Shown here: positions 49,508 through 58,396 of the stretch, piece by piece | How the letters are laid out: each line of letters begins with the position of its first letter | Numbering within the stretch: position 1 is the stretch's first letter | Source of the DNA: Salinimicrobium sp035607535 | Lineage (GTDB): Bacteria; Bacteroidota; Bacteroidia; Flavobacteriales; Flavobacteriaceae | Assembly (NCBI RefSeq): GCF_035607535.1 | Contig: NZ_JAYDZX010000003.1 | Span: 62,001-126,000, forward strand | Length of the DNA stretch: 64,000 nucleotides | Reading direction: 5' to 3' | Translations under genes and position numbers: made by a program | The notes under the pieces: generated by a model | Told to the model about the DNA's origin: nothing | The model's database searches: none | Seen by the model: only the letters and a program-made list of their open reading frames with translations

Positions 49508-50770
49508 CTAAAGAGATTTTACTTTATAACCTTTTGTTGCAAAATAAAGGATGTAAAGGTAACAAGGAATAAGGATCCAGTATGCCTGCTGTGGATCCCA
49601 TGAATCGGCAAGTAAACCGTAGATGGGCGGGATGACCGCTCCCCCGGCGATGGCCATGATCAAAAATGAAGATCCGATTTTTGTGAAACGACCCAGCCCT
49701 GCAAGCGCCATAGGCCAGATTGCCGGCCATACAAGGGCATTGGCAATTCCAAGAAGAGCAATGGCAGTAACCGAAATAATCCCGGGACTAAAGATGGCCA
49801 CCACTCCAAACACGATCCCAAGAATAGCTGATACTTTTAAAGCATTCTCCTGACTTATATATTTCGGAATAGTAAATATCCCGATGACATAACCCACTAT
49901 CATCGCTCCCAGTGTGAAACTGGCAAAGAATTTTGCATCTGTTAGCGGAATACCGTGAGCTTCATTGGCGTAATTTATTATAGTATCTCCTGCGATCACC
50001 TCAACACCTACATAAAGGAACAGAGCTAAGGTTCCAAGGAAAACATGAGGGAACTGAAAAATACTCTTTTTGGAAAGATTAGACTTAGCAAGTTCTTCGT
50101 CTTCGGCGTCGGCGTCAACTTCAGGAAGGGAAGAGAAATAAACCAATGCCGCTAGCAGGATAAGAATTCCCATCATCACCAGGTAAGGGTTAATCACTCT
50201 TTCGGCCAAAGTATCAAGAGCCTCTGCTTTCTCCACTCCGGTTAAAGTTTCAACAGTTTCAGTAAGATTGTCTGATGAACTGAAAAGAATTGCCCCAAGC
50301 ACAATAGGCGCCAATACTCCGGCGACCTTATTACAAATTCCCATGATGCTTATGCGTTTTGCAGCACTTTCCGCAGGACCCAATACTACCACATAAGGAT
50401 TGGCCGCAGTTTGCAAAAGAGCCAGTCCAGTACCTTGTACGAACAAGCCGAGCAAAAACAGCTCATAGGCCCTGGCGTAAGCTGCGGGAATAAAGATCAC
50501 CGCTCCTACTGCCATGACCAGCAATCCTAATGACATTCCTTTTTTATATCCTGTTCTCTGTAAAACCCAGGCTGAGGGCAAAGCCATTACCAGGTAGGAA
50601 ATATAAAATGCAGTCACTACAAAATAAGACTGGAAGTTGTTGAGTTCACAGGCGATCTTGAGATAAGGGATTAAAACAGAATTAAGCCAGGTAACGAATC
50701 CAAAAATGAAGAACAATGCACCAATGATGACAATTGATTTATTGGTACTTGTAGAAGAAGATTTTTCCAT
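49508..50770 (-). CDS. Sugar MFS transporter (FucP/NagP/GluP type)
   Basis: A 420-residue proton-coupled sugar importer with 12 TM helices. FucP-family landmarks are TWLNSVLIPYLKIACELNNF near TM1, GLALLQTAANPYVVVLGP in TM4, and NALVWPAIWPMALAGLGRFT in TM10. A long acidic loop (DADAEDEEL, about 220) lies between the halves. Coupling to murQ in one operon points to N-acetylmuramic acid (or anhydro-MurNAc or GlcNAc) as substrate. It is the first gene of the recycling operon; no exact TAnnTTTG box was found in the 254-bp gap to lepA. Confidence 0.92.
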   Translation of the reverse strand: MEKSSSTSTNKSIVIIGALFFIFGFVTWLNSVLIPYLKIACELNNFQSYFVVTAFYISYLVMALPSAWVLQRTGYKKGMSLGLLVMAVGAVIFIPAAYARAYELFLLGLFVQGTGLALLQTAANPYVVVLGPAESAAKRISIMGICNKVAGVLAPIVLGAILFSSSDNLTETVETLTGVEKAEALDTLAERVINPYLVMMGILILLAALVYFSSLPEVDADAEDEELAKSNLSKKSIFQFPHVFLGTLALFLYVGVEVIAGDTIINYANEAHGIPLTDAKFFASFTLGAMIVGYVIGIFTIPKYISQENALKVSAILGIVFGVVAIFSPGIISVTAIALLGIANALVWPAIWPMALAGLGRFTKIGSSFLIMAIAGGAVIPPIYGLLADSWDPQQAYWILIPCYLYILYFATKGYKVKSL

Positions 50771-50963
50771 GTGTCCCGGGGATAGGATTAAGGGTTAAAT
50801 TTAATGCTACCAAGATATGCATTTCTTAAATAAAGCTTAAATGGAGAAAGAATAATTTCAGCATTCATTAATTTATGGAAGGTGCTGAAGTTTAGCCTTT
50901 AAAAGCCACTTTTGAGAGGTAAAGTGAAAATTGAAGTTTTCTTTAAAGGGCTTTAAAAAAGAC

Positions 50964-50971
50964 TATATTTG
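50964..50971 (+). promoter_or_regulatory. -7 box (TATATTTG) of lepA
   Basis: TATATTTG fits the Bacteroidota -7 consensus and lies 53 nt before the lepA ATG. No TTG was found at the expected upstream distance. Confidence 0.5.
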
Positions 50972-51024
50972 TAGGCTTTAAACGGAGGTTTCCCGCAGCG
51001 GAAAATTAATCCTGAAATTGACAC

Positions 51025-52821
51025 ATGAAGAACATTCGCAACTTTTGCATTATAGCCCATATAGACCACGGAAAAAGCACTCTGGCCGATCGCTTATTGG
51101 ACTCCACAGGATCTGTGACCGATCGCGAAAAGCAGGAGCAGCTTTTGGATAGCATGGACCTGGAAAGAGAAAGAGGGATTACCATCAAGAGCCATGCGAT
51201 CCAGATGGATTATGTCTATAAGGGGGAACAGTATATTCTCAACCTTATTGACACTCCGGGACACGTGGATTTTTCTTATGAGGTTTCACGTTCTATTGCT
51301 GCCTGTGAGGGAGCCTTACTTGTTGTTGATGCTGCACAAAGTATACAGGCACAAACCATATCCAACCTTTATCTGGCCCTTGAAAATGACCTGGAGATCA
51401 TTCCAGTACTAAATAAAGTGGATCTGCCAAGTGCCAATCCTGAAGAAGTGACCGATGACATTGTAGATCTTTTAGGTTGTGATGCATCAGATGTTATACC
51501 TGCGAGTGCAAAGACAGGAATTGGAATTGATGAGATCCTGGCTGCAATCATTGAAAGGATTCCGCCTCCAACGGGAAAAGTGGATGCCCCGCTGAGAGCA
51601 CTTATCTTTGACTCGGTTTACAATCCGTTTCGGGGAGTTGAAACTTATTTTCGGGTGATCAATGGCTCGATCAAAAAAGGTCAGCATATAAAATTTGTTG
51701 CGACAGATAAGGATTATTACGCCGATGAAGTTGGAACTTTAAAGCTGAAACAACTTCCAAGGCAGGAGATCAAGACCGGAGATGTGGGTTACCTCATCAC
51801 GGGGATCAAAGAAGCCAAGGAAGTGAAAGTTGGGGATACCATTACCGATGCTAAGAATCCAACTACCGAAGCTGTTCCCGGATTCGAGGATGTAAAACCA
51901 ATGGTTTTCGCCGGAATCTACCCCGTAGATACCGAAGATTACGAAGATCTGCGAGCTTCCATGGAGAAACTGCAGCTCAACGATGCTTCTCTTGTTTTTA
52001 CACCTGAAAGTTCGGCAGCACTTGGATTTGGATTCCGCTGTGGATTTTTAGGAATGCTGCACCTGGAGATCATTCAGGAGCGCCTTGAAAGGGAATTCGA
52101 TATGACTGTGATCACAACAGTGCCCAACGTTTCCTATCACGCCTATACTCACAAGAACAAGGACCAGGTGATCCTGGTCAACAACCCTTCCGACCTTCCG
52201 GAGCCATCAAGTCTCGACAGGGTTGAAGAACCGTATATTAAGGCTACTATTATCACAAAGGCTGATTTTGTAGGTCCTGTTATGTCTCTATGTATCGAGA
52301 AACGCGGACAGATAACCAACCAAACTTACCTGACTCCTGAACGGGTAGAGCTGAGCTTTGATATGCCATTAGCGGAAATTGTCTTTGACTTCTACGACAG
52401 GCTTAAAACAGTGTCTAAAGGCTATGCTTCTTTTGACTACTCCCCTATTGGAATGCGCCAATCCAAACTTGTAAAAGTTGACGTATTGCTTAACGGAAGT
52501 ACTGTTGATGCTTTATCTGCACTTCTGCACGTTGACAACGCCTATGACATTGGAAAGAAAATGTGTGAAAAACTGAAGGAACTTATACCCAGACAGCAAT
52601 TCGATATTCCAATCCAGGCAGCAATTGGTGCCAAGATCATCGCTCGTGAGACCGTAAAAGCTCTTCGAAAAGATGTAACTGCAAAATGTTATGGTGGAGA
52701 TATCTCCCGAAAGCGTAAACTTCTTGAAAAGCAGAAAAAAGGTAAGAAGAGAATGCGCCAGGTAGGAAACGTAGAGATTCCGCAGGAAGCTTTTATGGCC
52801 GTTTTGAAGTTGAACGACTAG
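51025..52821 (+). CDS. lepA: Elongation factor 4 (LepA)
   Basis: Ribosome-associated GTPase that back-translocates or aids 30S assembly (598 residues, normal length). GTPase motifs are G1 AHIDHGKSTLADRL, G2 RERGITIK, G3 DTPGHVDFSYEVS, G4 NKVDLPSANP and G5 PASAKTG. The EF-G-like domains and the LepA-specific C-terminal domain (KCYGGDISRKRKLLEKQKKG, then RMRQVGNVEIPQEAFMAVLK) are complete. It is a stand-alone core gene, divergent from the recycling operon. Confidence 0.98.
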   Translation: MKNIRNFCIIAHIDHGKSTLADRLLDSTGSVTDREKQEQLLDSMDLERERGITIKSHAIQMDYVYKGEQYILNLIDTPGHVDFSYEVSRSIAACEGALLVVDAAQSIQAQTISNLYLALENDLEIIPVLNKVDLPSANPEEVTDDIVDLLGCDASDVIPASAKTGIGIDEILAAIIERIPPPTGKVDAPLRALIFDSVYNPFRGVETYFRVINGSIKKGQHIKFVATDKDYYADEVGTLKLKQLPRQEIKTGDVGYLITGIKEAKEVKVGDTITDAKNPTTEAVPGFEDVKPMVFAGIYPVDTEDYEDLRASMEKLQLNDASLVFTPESSAALGFGFRCGFLGMLHLEIIQERLEREFDMTVITTVPNVSYHAYTHKNKDQVILVNNPSDLPEPSSLDRVEEPYIKATIITKADFVGPVMSLCIEKRGQITNQTYLTPERVELSFDMPLAEIVFDFYDRLKTVSKGYASFDYSPIGMRQSKLVKVDVLLNGSTVDALSALLHVDNAYDIGKKMCEKLKELIPRQQFDIPIQAAIGAKIIARETVKALRKDVTAKCYGGDISRKRKLLEKQKKGKKRMRQVGNVEIPQEAFMAVLKLND

Positions 52822-52938
52822 GGACGTTCAGCTTTAGTTCATAGTCGAGAGTACGGAGTTTGGAGAAATTTATTTCAGTGCTGAGTTGAGAGTTTGGAGA
52901 ATTCCACTAATCCCATTTGAGTAATAATAAATTCAAAA

Positions 52939-53295
52939 TTACTCCTTCAATAGGTAATTCCTTAACCCGGAAATCATCTTCGAAATTTCGATTAACTTTT
53001 TTCTTAGATCGTCATGATCTTTAGTAGAGATAAAATTCTGTCGTTGCGCCACCGTGATGCAGACAATACATTCTTTCAAAGAGTTAGAAGCTGTTCGAAG
53101 AAACTTTAGGAATTCCTTTTTTGTGCCTCCTGAGCCTTCAGCAATATTGAGAGAAATCGACACTGCAGCCCGTCTGAACTGAGAGGTGAGTCCATAAATT
53201 TCCTCTTTTGGAAATTGTTTGGAAACTTCATAAACTATATCCACCAGATCAAGTGATTTCTGGTAAACCTGCAAATCTTCAAAGTTGAATTTCAT
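52939..53295 (-). CDS. Four-helix-bundle protein (S23/IVP family)
   Basis: A 118-residue helical protein of the family first found in intervening sequences of 23S rRNA genes. It has the characteristic LQVYQKSLDLVDIVYEVSKQ, LTSQFRRAAVSISLNIAEGS and KKEFLKFLRTASNSLKEC. The family is scattered irregularly over Bacteroidota genomes, often alone between core genes as here, and its function is unknown. The flanking gaps carry the same recurring short words seen in other intergenic stretches of the window. Confidence 0.92.
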   Translation of the reverse strand: MKFNFEDLQVYQKSLDLVDIVYEVSKQFPKEEIYGLTSQFRRAAVSISLNIAEGSGGTKKEFLKFLRTASNSLKECIVCITVAQRQNFISTKDHDDLRKKLIEISKMISGLRNYLLKE

Positions 53296-53469
53296 CTTCT
53301 ATTTTGTGTCAAAAGTAGCTTTTTAAATTACTGATTATTAAATTATTAAAAACATTTTTGCATTCATATCTAATTCGAAAAGACCAAAATTACAGGTTTA
53401 TCTCATTTTTTTAATTTTGCTCCTTAAGCTATTCTACGAACTCCGAACTACAGACTAAAAACTCATTCA

Positions 53470-54228
53470 ATGGCCGGACACAGCAAATGGGCAAATATTA
53501 AACACCGAAAAGGAGCCCAGGATAAGAAAAGAGCTAAACAATTCACCAGGGCGATAAAGGAAATAAGTGTTGCCGTAAAAGATGGCGGAGGACCCGATCC
53601 TGAAGCTAATCCGGCGCTGCGGAATGCAATTTCCAATGCCAAGGGCGTGAACATGCCAAAGGACACTATTGAACGTGCAATTAAAAAAGCCAGTGGAGCA
53701 GAAGCCGACAATTATGAGCTGGTAACCTTTGAAGGTTACGGCCCAAACGGAATAGCTTTCTTTATTGAATGTACTACAGACAATACTAATCGCACAGTGG
53801 CTTCGGTGAGGTCCATCTTCTCTAAAAACGGCGGCAGTCTTGGAACTAATGGTTCTCTCGAGTTCTTATTTGACAGGAAGGGCGTTTTCAGCATTGATCG
53901 TGACAGTATTACCTCCAATATGGAAGAATTTGAATTGGAGCTTATTGAAGGTGGGGCAACCACAATCGATAAGGAAGAAAATACTGTATACGTCTATACA
54001 GACTTCACCGATTTTGGTACTATGAATGCCAAATTGGAAGAATTGAACATAGAGCCCAAAAATGCAGAATTACAACGCATTCCTTTAAACACTGTGGAAT
54101 TGCCAGTAGAAGATGCCAAGAAGATCCTTGACCTGGTGGAGAAATTTGAAGAGGATGATGATGTGCAGAACGTCTATCATAACCTTCAACTCTCAGATGA
54201 GCTCCTGGAGGCCATGCAGGAAGATTAG
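53470..54228 (+). CDS. YebC/PmpR-family protein
   Basis: A TACO1-type translation or transcription factor of 252 residues. The N-terminal MAGHSKWANIKHRKGAQDKK is invariant. RNAISNAKGVNMPKDTIERA, YEGYGPNG-type FEGYGPNGIAFFIECTTDN and TNRTVASVRSIFSKNGG follow. The tail has VEDAKKILDLVEKFEEDDDV. Family members regulate genes or relieve ribosome stalling. Its stop codon overlaps the stop of the convergent antiporter gene by 4 bp. Confidence 0.95.
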   Translation: MAGHSKWANIKHRKGAQDKKRAKQFTRAIKEISVAVKDGGGPDPEANPALRNAISNAKGVNMPKDTIERAIKKASGAEADNYELVTFEGYGPNGIAFFIECTTDNTNRTVASVRSIFSKNGGSLGTNGSLEFLFDRKGVFSIDRDSITSNMEEFELELIEGGATTIDKEENTVYVYTDFTDFGTMNAKLEELNIEPKNAELQRIPLNTVELPVEDAKKILDLVEKFEEDDDVQNVYHNLQLSDELLEAMQED

Positions 54229-56105
54229 GCCCTGCTATCCAGCTGTTCAACTGTTTCCTCATAATTTTCTTCCTGTTCTTCCTCTTCCTTCTGTATCTTT
54301 TTTCCCAGGTACACAAGTTGATATCCATTTTTAATTTCGACCTCAGAGCTATGTGAAGGAATGATCTCGAGTTCACCCGTATCCTTTTTAACAAAGAGAG
54401 GAATGATCTCGGGATCTGTCTTGGAAATCTCGATAAGTCCTTCATAATGTTTTCTGCTGTTCAACACCACCTCATGAATGGTAGGGTAACATCGGGCCAC
54501 TTCGGTTAGCTTGATATAGTCATCTGTATGAGAAAATAATCCTTCTGCGGGATTGGTTTCAGGATCATTCATTTCGTCAGAAGAAATAAGCCGGAAAGAA
54601 CCTTTTTCTCCGTACTGACTGGTAAATTTATTGATGGCGGTTTTGTTAATATCACTGTTTCCGGTCATTGCCATGAGGTAACCTACATCGTTCAATTCAA
54701 TATTGTTGAAGAGATCATCCTCATAAACGCTACCCGCTATAGCGTCGAGTCCAACGTCTTTGGCCTTCATAACATTGTCGGCGTTGTTGTCCATTAACAC
54801 TACGTGTCTTTTATTATCCTGTAGATATTTTCCAACCAATCTGGAAACCGAAGATGCCCCTATAATCAAAATTCCTTCGGCATCTTTTACAAACACGCCC
54901 ACAAGTCTTGCGAAGATCCTTGCAGTAGTAGCATTGAGCAGTACAGATAAAAGTACGATCATAAAGACCAGCGGAGTGATATACTCTGCCCCGGGAACTC
55001 CCTCCCGCGCCAGTTTGAGTCCGAAAAGGGAGGCAATACCGGCTGCAACAATACCCCGGGGACCCACCCAACTTATGAATGCAATTTCGTTCGCTTTAAG
55101 GTTGGATCCAAGGGAACTAAGGATCACGCCGAGCGGCCTTACAACAAGCACTACGACTCCAAAAAGGATGGCAGCTTTCCAGTTGAAAATGAGCATAAGT
55201 TCGGCAATCTCGATGTTGGCAGCTAAAAGAATAAAGAGGATGGAAATGAGAAGTACACTCAAAGACTCTTTAAAATAAAGTAGTTCCTTTATGTTTGGAA
55301 GATCTTTATTTCCCATGACCATTCCCATTACCACTACGGCTAAGAGTCCGCTTTCATGCGCAAAAGTATCGGCCAGAACAAATACTCCCAGAACCGTAGC
55401 CAGAGTAAAGACATTTAGCAAATAATGAGGAATAATGTGCCGCTTGATTAATAGTGCCAGAATATGAGCAAAGGTAAATCCAAAAGTAAATCCGAATAGG
55501 ATGATCTTTCCAAATTCGGTCAGGGCTGTCATGGTAAAATCCTGTCCGCCTTCCACCCGAATAAACTCATACATCAAGACAGCGATAAGCGCACCAATAG
55601 GATCAATTAATATTCCCTCCCATTTAAGGATGGAGGAGACGTGGGTCTTTAAGGGGATATTCCGCAAAATAGGTGCAATAACAGTTGGCCCTGTTACAAT
55701 GATAAGAGAGGAAAACAAAAAAGAGATCTGCCATGAAAAACCATAGATGAAATGTGCGGCAAGACCTGCACCAAAAAAGGTGACCACCACTCCTACGCTT
55801 ATCAATTTCACGATCACAGGACCAATATTTCCTACCTCTCCCCGTCTTAAAGTAAGTCCTCCTTCAAACAGAATAACTGCAATAGCCAGGGAAACAAAAT
55901 AAAATAGGCTCTCCCCCGGGAAAACTCCTTCTTCCCCATTCCAGATCGGCTCCAGCCATTTTGTGCCATCTTCGGAAAGGAGCGTGGAAACGGGGCCTAC
56001 AAATAAACCGATTAATATAAGCGGGAGAATTGCCGGAGTTTTGGTCTTCCAGGCAACCCATTGCGCCAGTATGCCCAGGATCACTAAGCCTGCGAGTTCT
56101 AACAT
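54225..56105 (-). CDS. CPA1-type cation:proton antiporter with TrkA-N/TrkA-C domains
   Basis: A 626-residue Na+(K+)/H+ antiporter. Residues 1-390 are membrane helices of the Na/H exchanger fold: IAVILFEGGLTLRRGEVGNI, TGPTVIAPILRN, KWEGILIDPIGALIAVLMYE (the ion-site Asp) and ISWVGPRGIVAAGIASLFGL. Residues 415-540 form a TrkA-N Rossmann domain (LIIGASSVSRLVGKYLQDNK, LMDNNADNVMKAKDVGLDAI, GSVYEDDLFNNIELNDVGYL). A TrkA-C-like domain follows. The C-terminus is strongly acidic (KEEEEQEENYEETVEQ). Nucleotide gating is likely. It is one of three adjacent antiporter genes. Confidence 0.92.
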   Translation of the reverse strand: MLELAGLVILGILAQWVAWKTKTPAILPLILIGLFVGPVSTLLSEDGTKWLEPIWNGEEGVFPGESLFYFVSLAIAVILFEGGLTLRRGEVGNIGPVIVKLISVGVVVTFFGAGLAAHFIYGFSWQISFLFSSLIIVTGPTVIAPILRNIPLKTHVSSILKWEGILIDPIGALIAVLMYEFIRVEGGQDFTMTALTEFGKIILFGFTFGFTFAHILALLIKRHIIPHYLLNVFTLATVLGVFVLADTFAHESGLLAVVVMGMVMGNKDLPNIKELLYFKESLSVLLISILFILLAANIEIAELMLIFNWKAAILFGVVVLVVRPLGVILSSLGSNLKANEIAFISWVGPRGIVAAGIASLFGLKLAREGVPGAEYITPLVFMIVLLSVLLNATTARIFARLVGVFVKDAEGILIIGASSVSRLVGKYLQDNKRHVVLMDNNADNVMKAKDVGLDAIAGSVYEDDLFNNIELNDVGYLMAMTGNSDINKTAINKFTSQYGEKGSFRLISSDEMNDPETNPAEGLFSHTDDYIKLTEVARCYPTIHEVVLNSRKHYEGLIEISKTDPEIIPLFVKKDTGELEIIPSHSSEVEIKNGYQLVYLGKKIQKEEEEQEENYEETVEQLDSRA

Positions 56106-56198
56106 GTGTTCTTTTTAAAGCTTAAACAGGCTCTAAAGTTAACTTTTTATGTTTTAACAACAGAACCTGCTAGAGCTCATCTTTTCCTTCAGAAAACT

Positions 56199-58226
56199 TT
56201 AAGGGTATATGATGATCCTACTTTTGTCAAAGAAATATTTTTCAAGCTTAGCAGGTATCCCGGTTAATACACTCTGGAAAGACCTGGAACCTTTTCTTGC
56301 AGAAACCAGTACTACAACGTCCTCTTCCTGCATATCTCTTCCCAGTATTAAGAAATCGTTCCAGTCGTTAAATTTATTGTAGCTCACAGGAGCATCACTC
56401 TTAAGCTTTTTAAGCTCTGCGGAAATTGCCTTTTTTGACACCTCATTGCAGTTGATGACGATTGGTACACTTAGTTCCTTAGAAAGTAGTTCGATCTTCT
56501 TCACCCATAACGGAAATCCCGGTTCTTCTTCAGCTAACGCAGGAACAGCTATAAAAAGTCGCTTGTGTGTGGCCAGGGGCCGGCTGAAGTAAGTTATGAA
56601 CGAGGTTTTATTGTTAGCTGCAATTATGCGCTCCATCTTCTTGCCGATAAGTTTATCCATAAGACCCTTATCTGATGGCCATCCAAAAATGATAAGATCG
56701 GCAATGATCTCCCGTGCTTTTCGGGCTATTCCCTGAGCAACATTCTGATCAATGGTAGCATGAATGGTCACTTCAGCTTCGGCGGCAGATGCCTGTGAAA
56801 CGAAATCCTCGAGCTTATGAGTAGCCCGGGCAATATTTACTTCGGCTTCAGCATTATTCGGAACTACAGAAAGAATAGAGATTGGATTAGGGGAAGTTTT
56901 ATCTTTTATAAGAATAGCAAATTCCAGCAGCTTATCGAAATTTAGGATGTTGGCAATAGGTAGCAGCACGGTTTCATTTTTATAAGCTTCGGTCTTTTTT
57001 ACCTCCTGTGAGAGATCTTTCTCTGTTTCAGCTTTTAATTTAGTTGCCGCTCTTTGTGTTGCCAGAGTTGCAACAATAGAGGTCACCAAAATGAGAATTA
57101 CTGTACCATTGAGAATGTTCTCATCAATTATTCCGGCATTGAAACCAACAATGATCACGGCAAGAGTAGCCGCAGCATGTCCGCTACTTAACCCAAAGAT
57201 CGCCTTTCGCTGGGCAGCCGAATACCTAAAACTTAGCTGTGTAAAAAGTGATGCCAGCCACTTTCCAAAAACAGCAACTACACTCAGTGTTCCTGCAACA
57301 ATCAAAGCGGTAGGACCGCTAAAAATTACGCTGATATCTACAAGCATCCCCACACTAATTAAGAAAAAAGGGATAAAAAGGGAGTTACCTATAAACTCTA
57401 CCCGATTCATAAGAGCTGAAGAATGCGGGATCAATCTGTTCAATGATAATCCGGCCAGGAAAGCACCAATAATAGGTTCAACCCCGGCAAGTTCGGCAAG
57501 GAAGGCGGCAATAAAAACGACCGTGAGCACAAAAATATAGTGGGAGTGCTTTTCGTTCTCCATGCTCGTAAAGAACCATTTAGCAATTCTTGGTACGAGC
57601 AGGAACATAATGGCTGAAAAAATGGCAAGAGATATTCCAAGACGTTGCCAGAATGCTGCATTAAGCGTGCCTTCATGGTTCCCCATGATCACTGCAAGAA
57701 CTATAAGTACAGCGGTATCTGTGAGTATGGTTCCACCAACTGTAATAGCTACAGCTTCATTTTTTGACACCTTCAGCTTACTAACAATTGGATAGGTGAG
57801 CAGCGTATGAGTAGCAAACATACTGGCAGTTAAAAAACTGGCATTGAAGTCATAATTCAGCAGGTAAAAACATACCGGAAAGCCTATTCCCAGGGGAATA
57901 ATAAAAGTAAAAAAACCAAAGAGAAAGCTCTTGTTCTGGTTTGCTTTGAACTGGTTCATATCCAGCTCCAGCCCCGCTATGAACATGATGTACAATAATC
58001 CAATTGTGGAAAAAAGATCAATTGCGGCATTCTGCTCCAGGAGACCTGCTCCATAGGGCCCAATGATGATCCCGGAAATAATGAGAATGATAATACCCGG
58101 AATATTTATCCGTCGCAATGCAATTGGCGCAATTAGTATAATGAGCAGGATAAGTGAGAAGACCAGGACCGGATTTGATAATGGTAATTCAAACTCGTGT
58201 TTCAAAAGTTCGGCAAACTCGTTCAT
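56199..58226 (-). CDS. CPA2-type cation:proton antiporter with C-terminal Usp-like domains
   Basis: A 675-residue antiporter. The membrane part (to about 400) has CPA2 features: GIIIGPYGAGLLEQNAAIDL, LLYIMFIAGLELDMNQFKAN, MFATHTLLTYPIVSKLKVSK, IIGAFLAGLSLNRLIPHSS and GLSSGHAAATLAVIIVG. In place of TrkA-N it has a cytoplasmic tail of two UspA-like domains (about 415-545 and 555-675: ETVLLPIANILNFDKLLEFA; RLFIAVPALAEEEPGFPLWV), as in CHX-type and some bacterial exchangers. It is 93 bp from the CPA1 gene on the same strand and divergent from the third antiporter. Confidence 0.9.
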   Translation of the reverse strand: MNEFAELLKHEFELPLSNPVLVFSLILLIILIAPIALRRINIPGIIILIISGIIIGPYGAGLLEQNAAIDLFSTIGLLYIMFIAGLELDMNQFKANQNKSFLFGFFTFIIPLGIGFPVCFYLLNYDFNASFLTASMFATHTLLTYPIVSKLKVSKNEAVAITVGGTILTDTAVLIVLAVIMGNHEGTLNAAFWQRLGISLAIFSAIMFLLVPRIAKWFFTSMENEKHSHYIFVLTVVFIAAFLAELAGVEPIIGAFLAGLSLNRLIPHSSALMNRVEFIGNSLFIPFFLISVGMLVDISVIFSGPTALIVAGTLSVVAVFGKWLASLFTQLSFRYSAAQRKAIFGLSSGHAAATLAVIIVGFNAGIIDENILNGTVILILVTSIVATLATQRAATKLKAETEKDLSQEVKKTEAYKNETVLLPIANILNFDKLLEFAILIKDKTSPNPISILSVVPNNAEAEVNIARATHKLEDFVSQASAAEAEVTIHATIDQNVAQGIARKAREIIADLIIFGWPSDKGLMDKLIGKKMERIIAANNKTSFITYFSRPLATHKRLFIAVPALAEEEPGFPLWVKKIELLSKELSVPIVINCNEVSKKAISAELKKLKSDAPVSYNKFNDWNDFLILGRDMQEEDVVVLVSARKGSRSFQSVLTGIPAKLEKYFFDKSRIIIYP

Positions 58227-58396
58227 CGATTTGTTATAATGGCCTTAAAATTAGCCGATATTGTTACTCAAAAAATTAAATTCCTCTAAAAAATACTATT
58301 TTTAGGTGATTTTGCTAAAAAAAGGAAAGCTGGTACTGTAGATGCACATGCAGCATCAAACGGAATTCCCTAATACCTGAAAAAAATTCCCTGCCT

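Noticed and set aside
54225..54228. Overlapping stops of the yebC and antiporter genes as a special feature
   Set aside because: Convergent genes sharing TTAG at their ends are common and need no further explanation.
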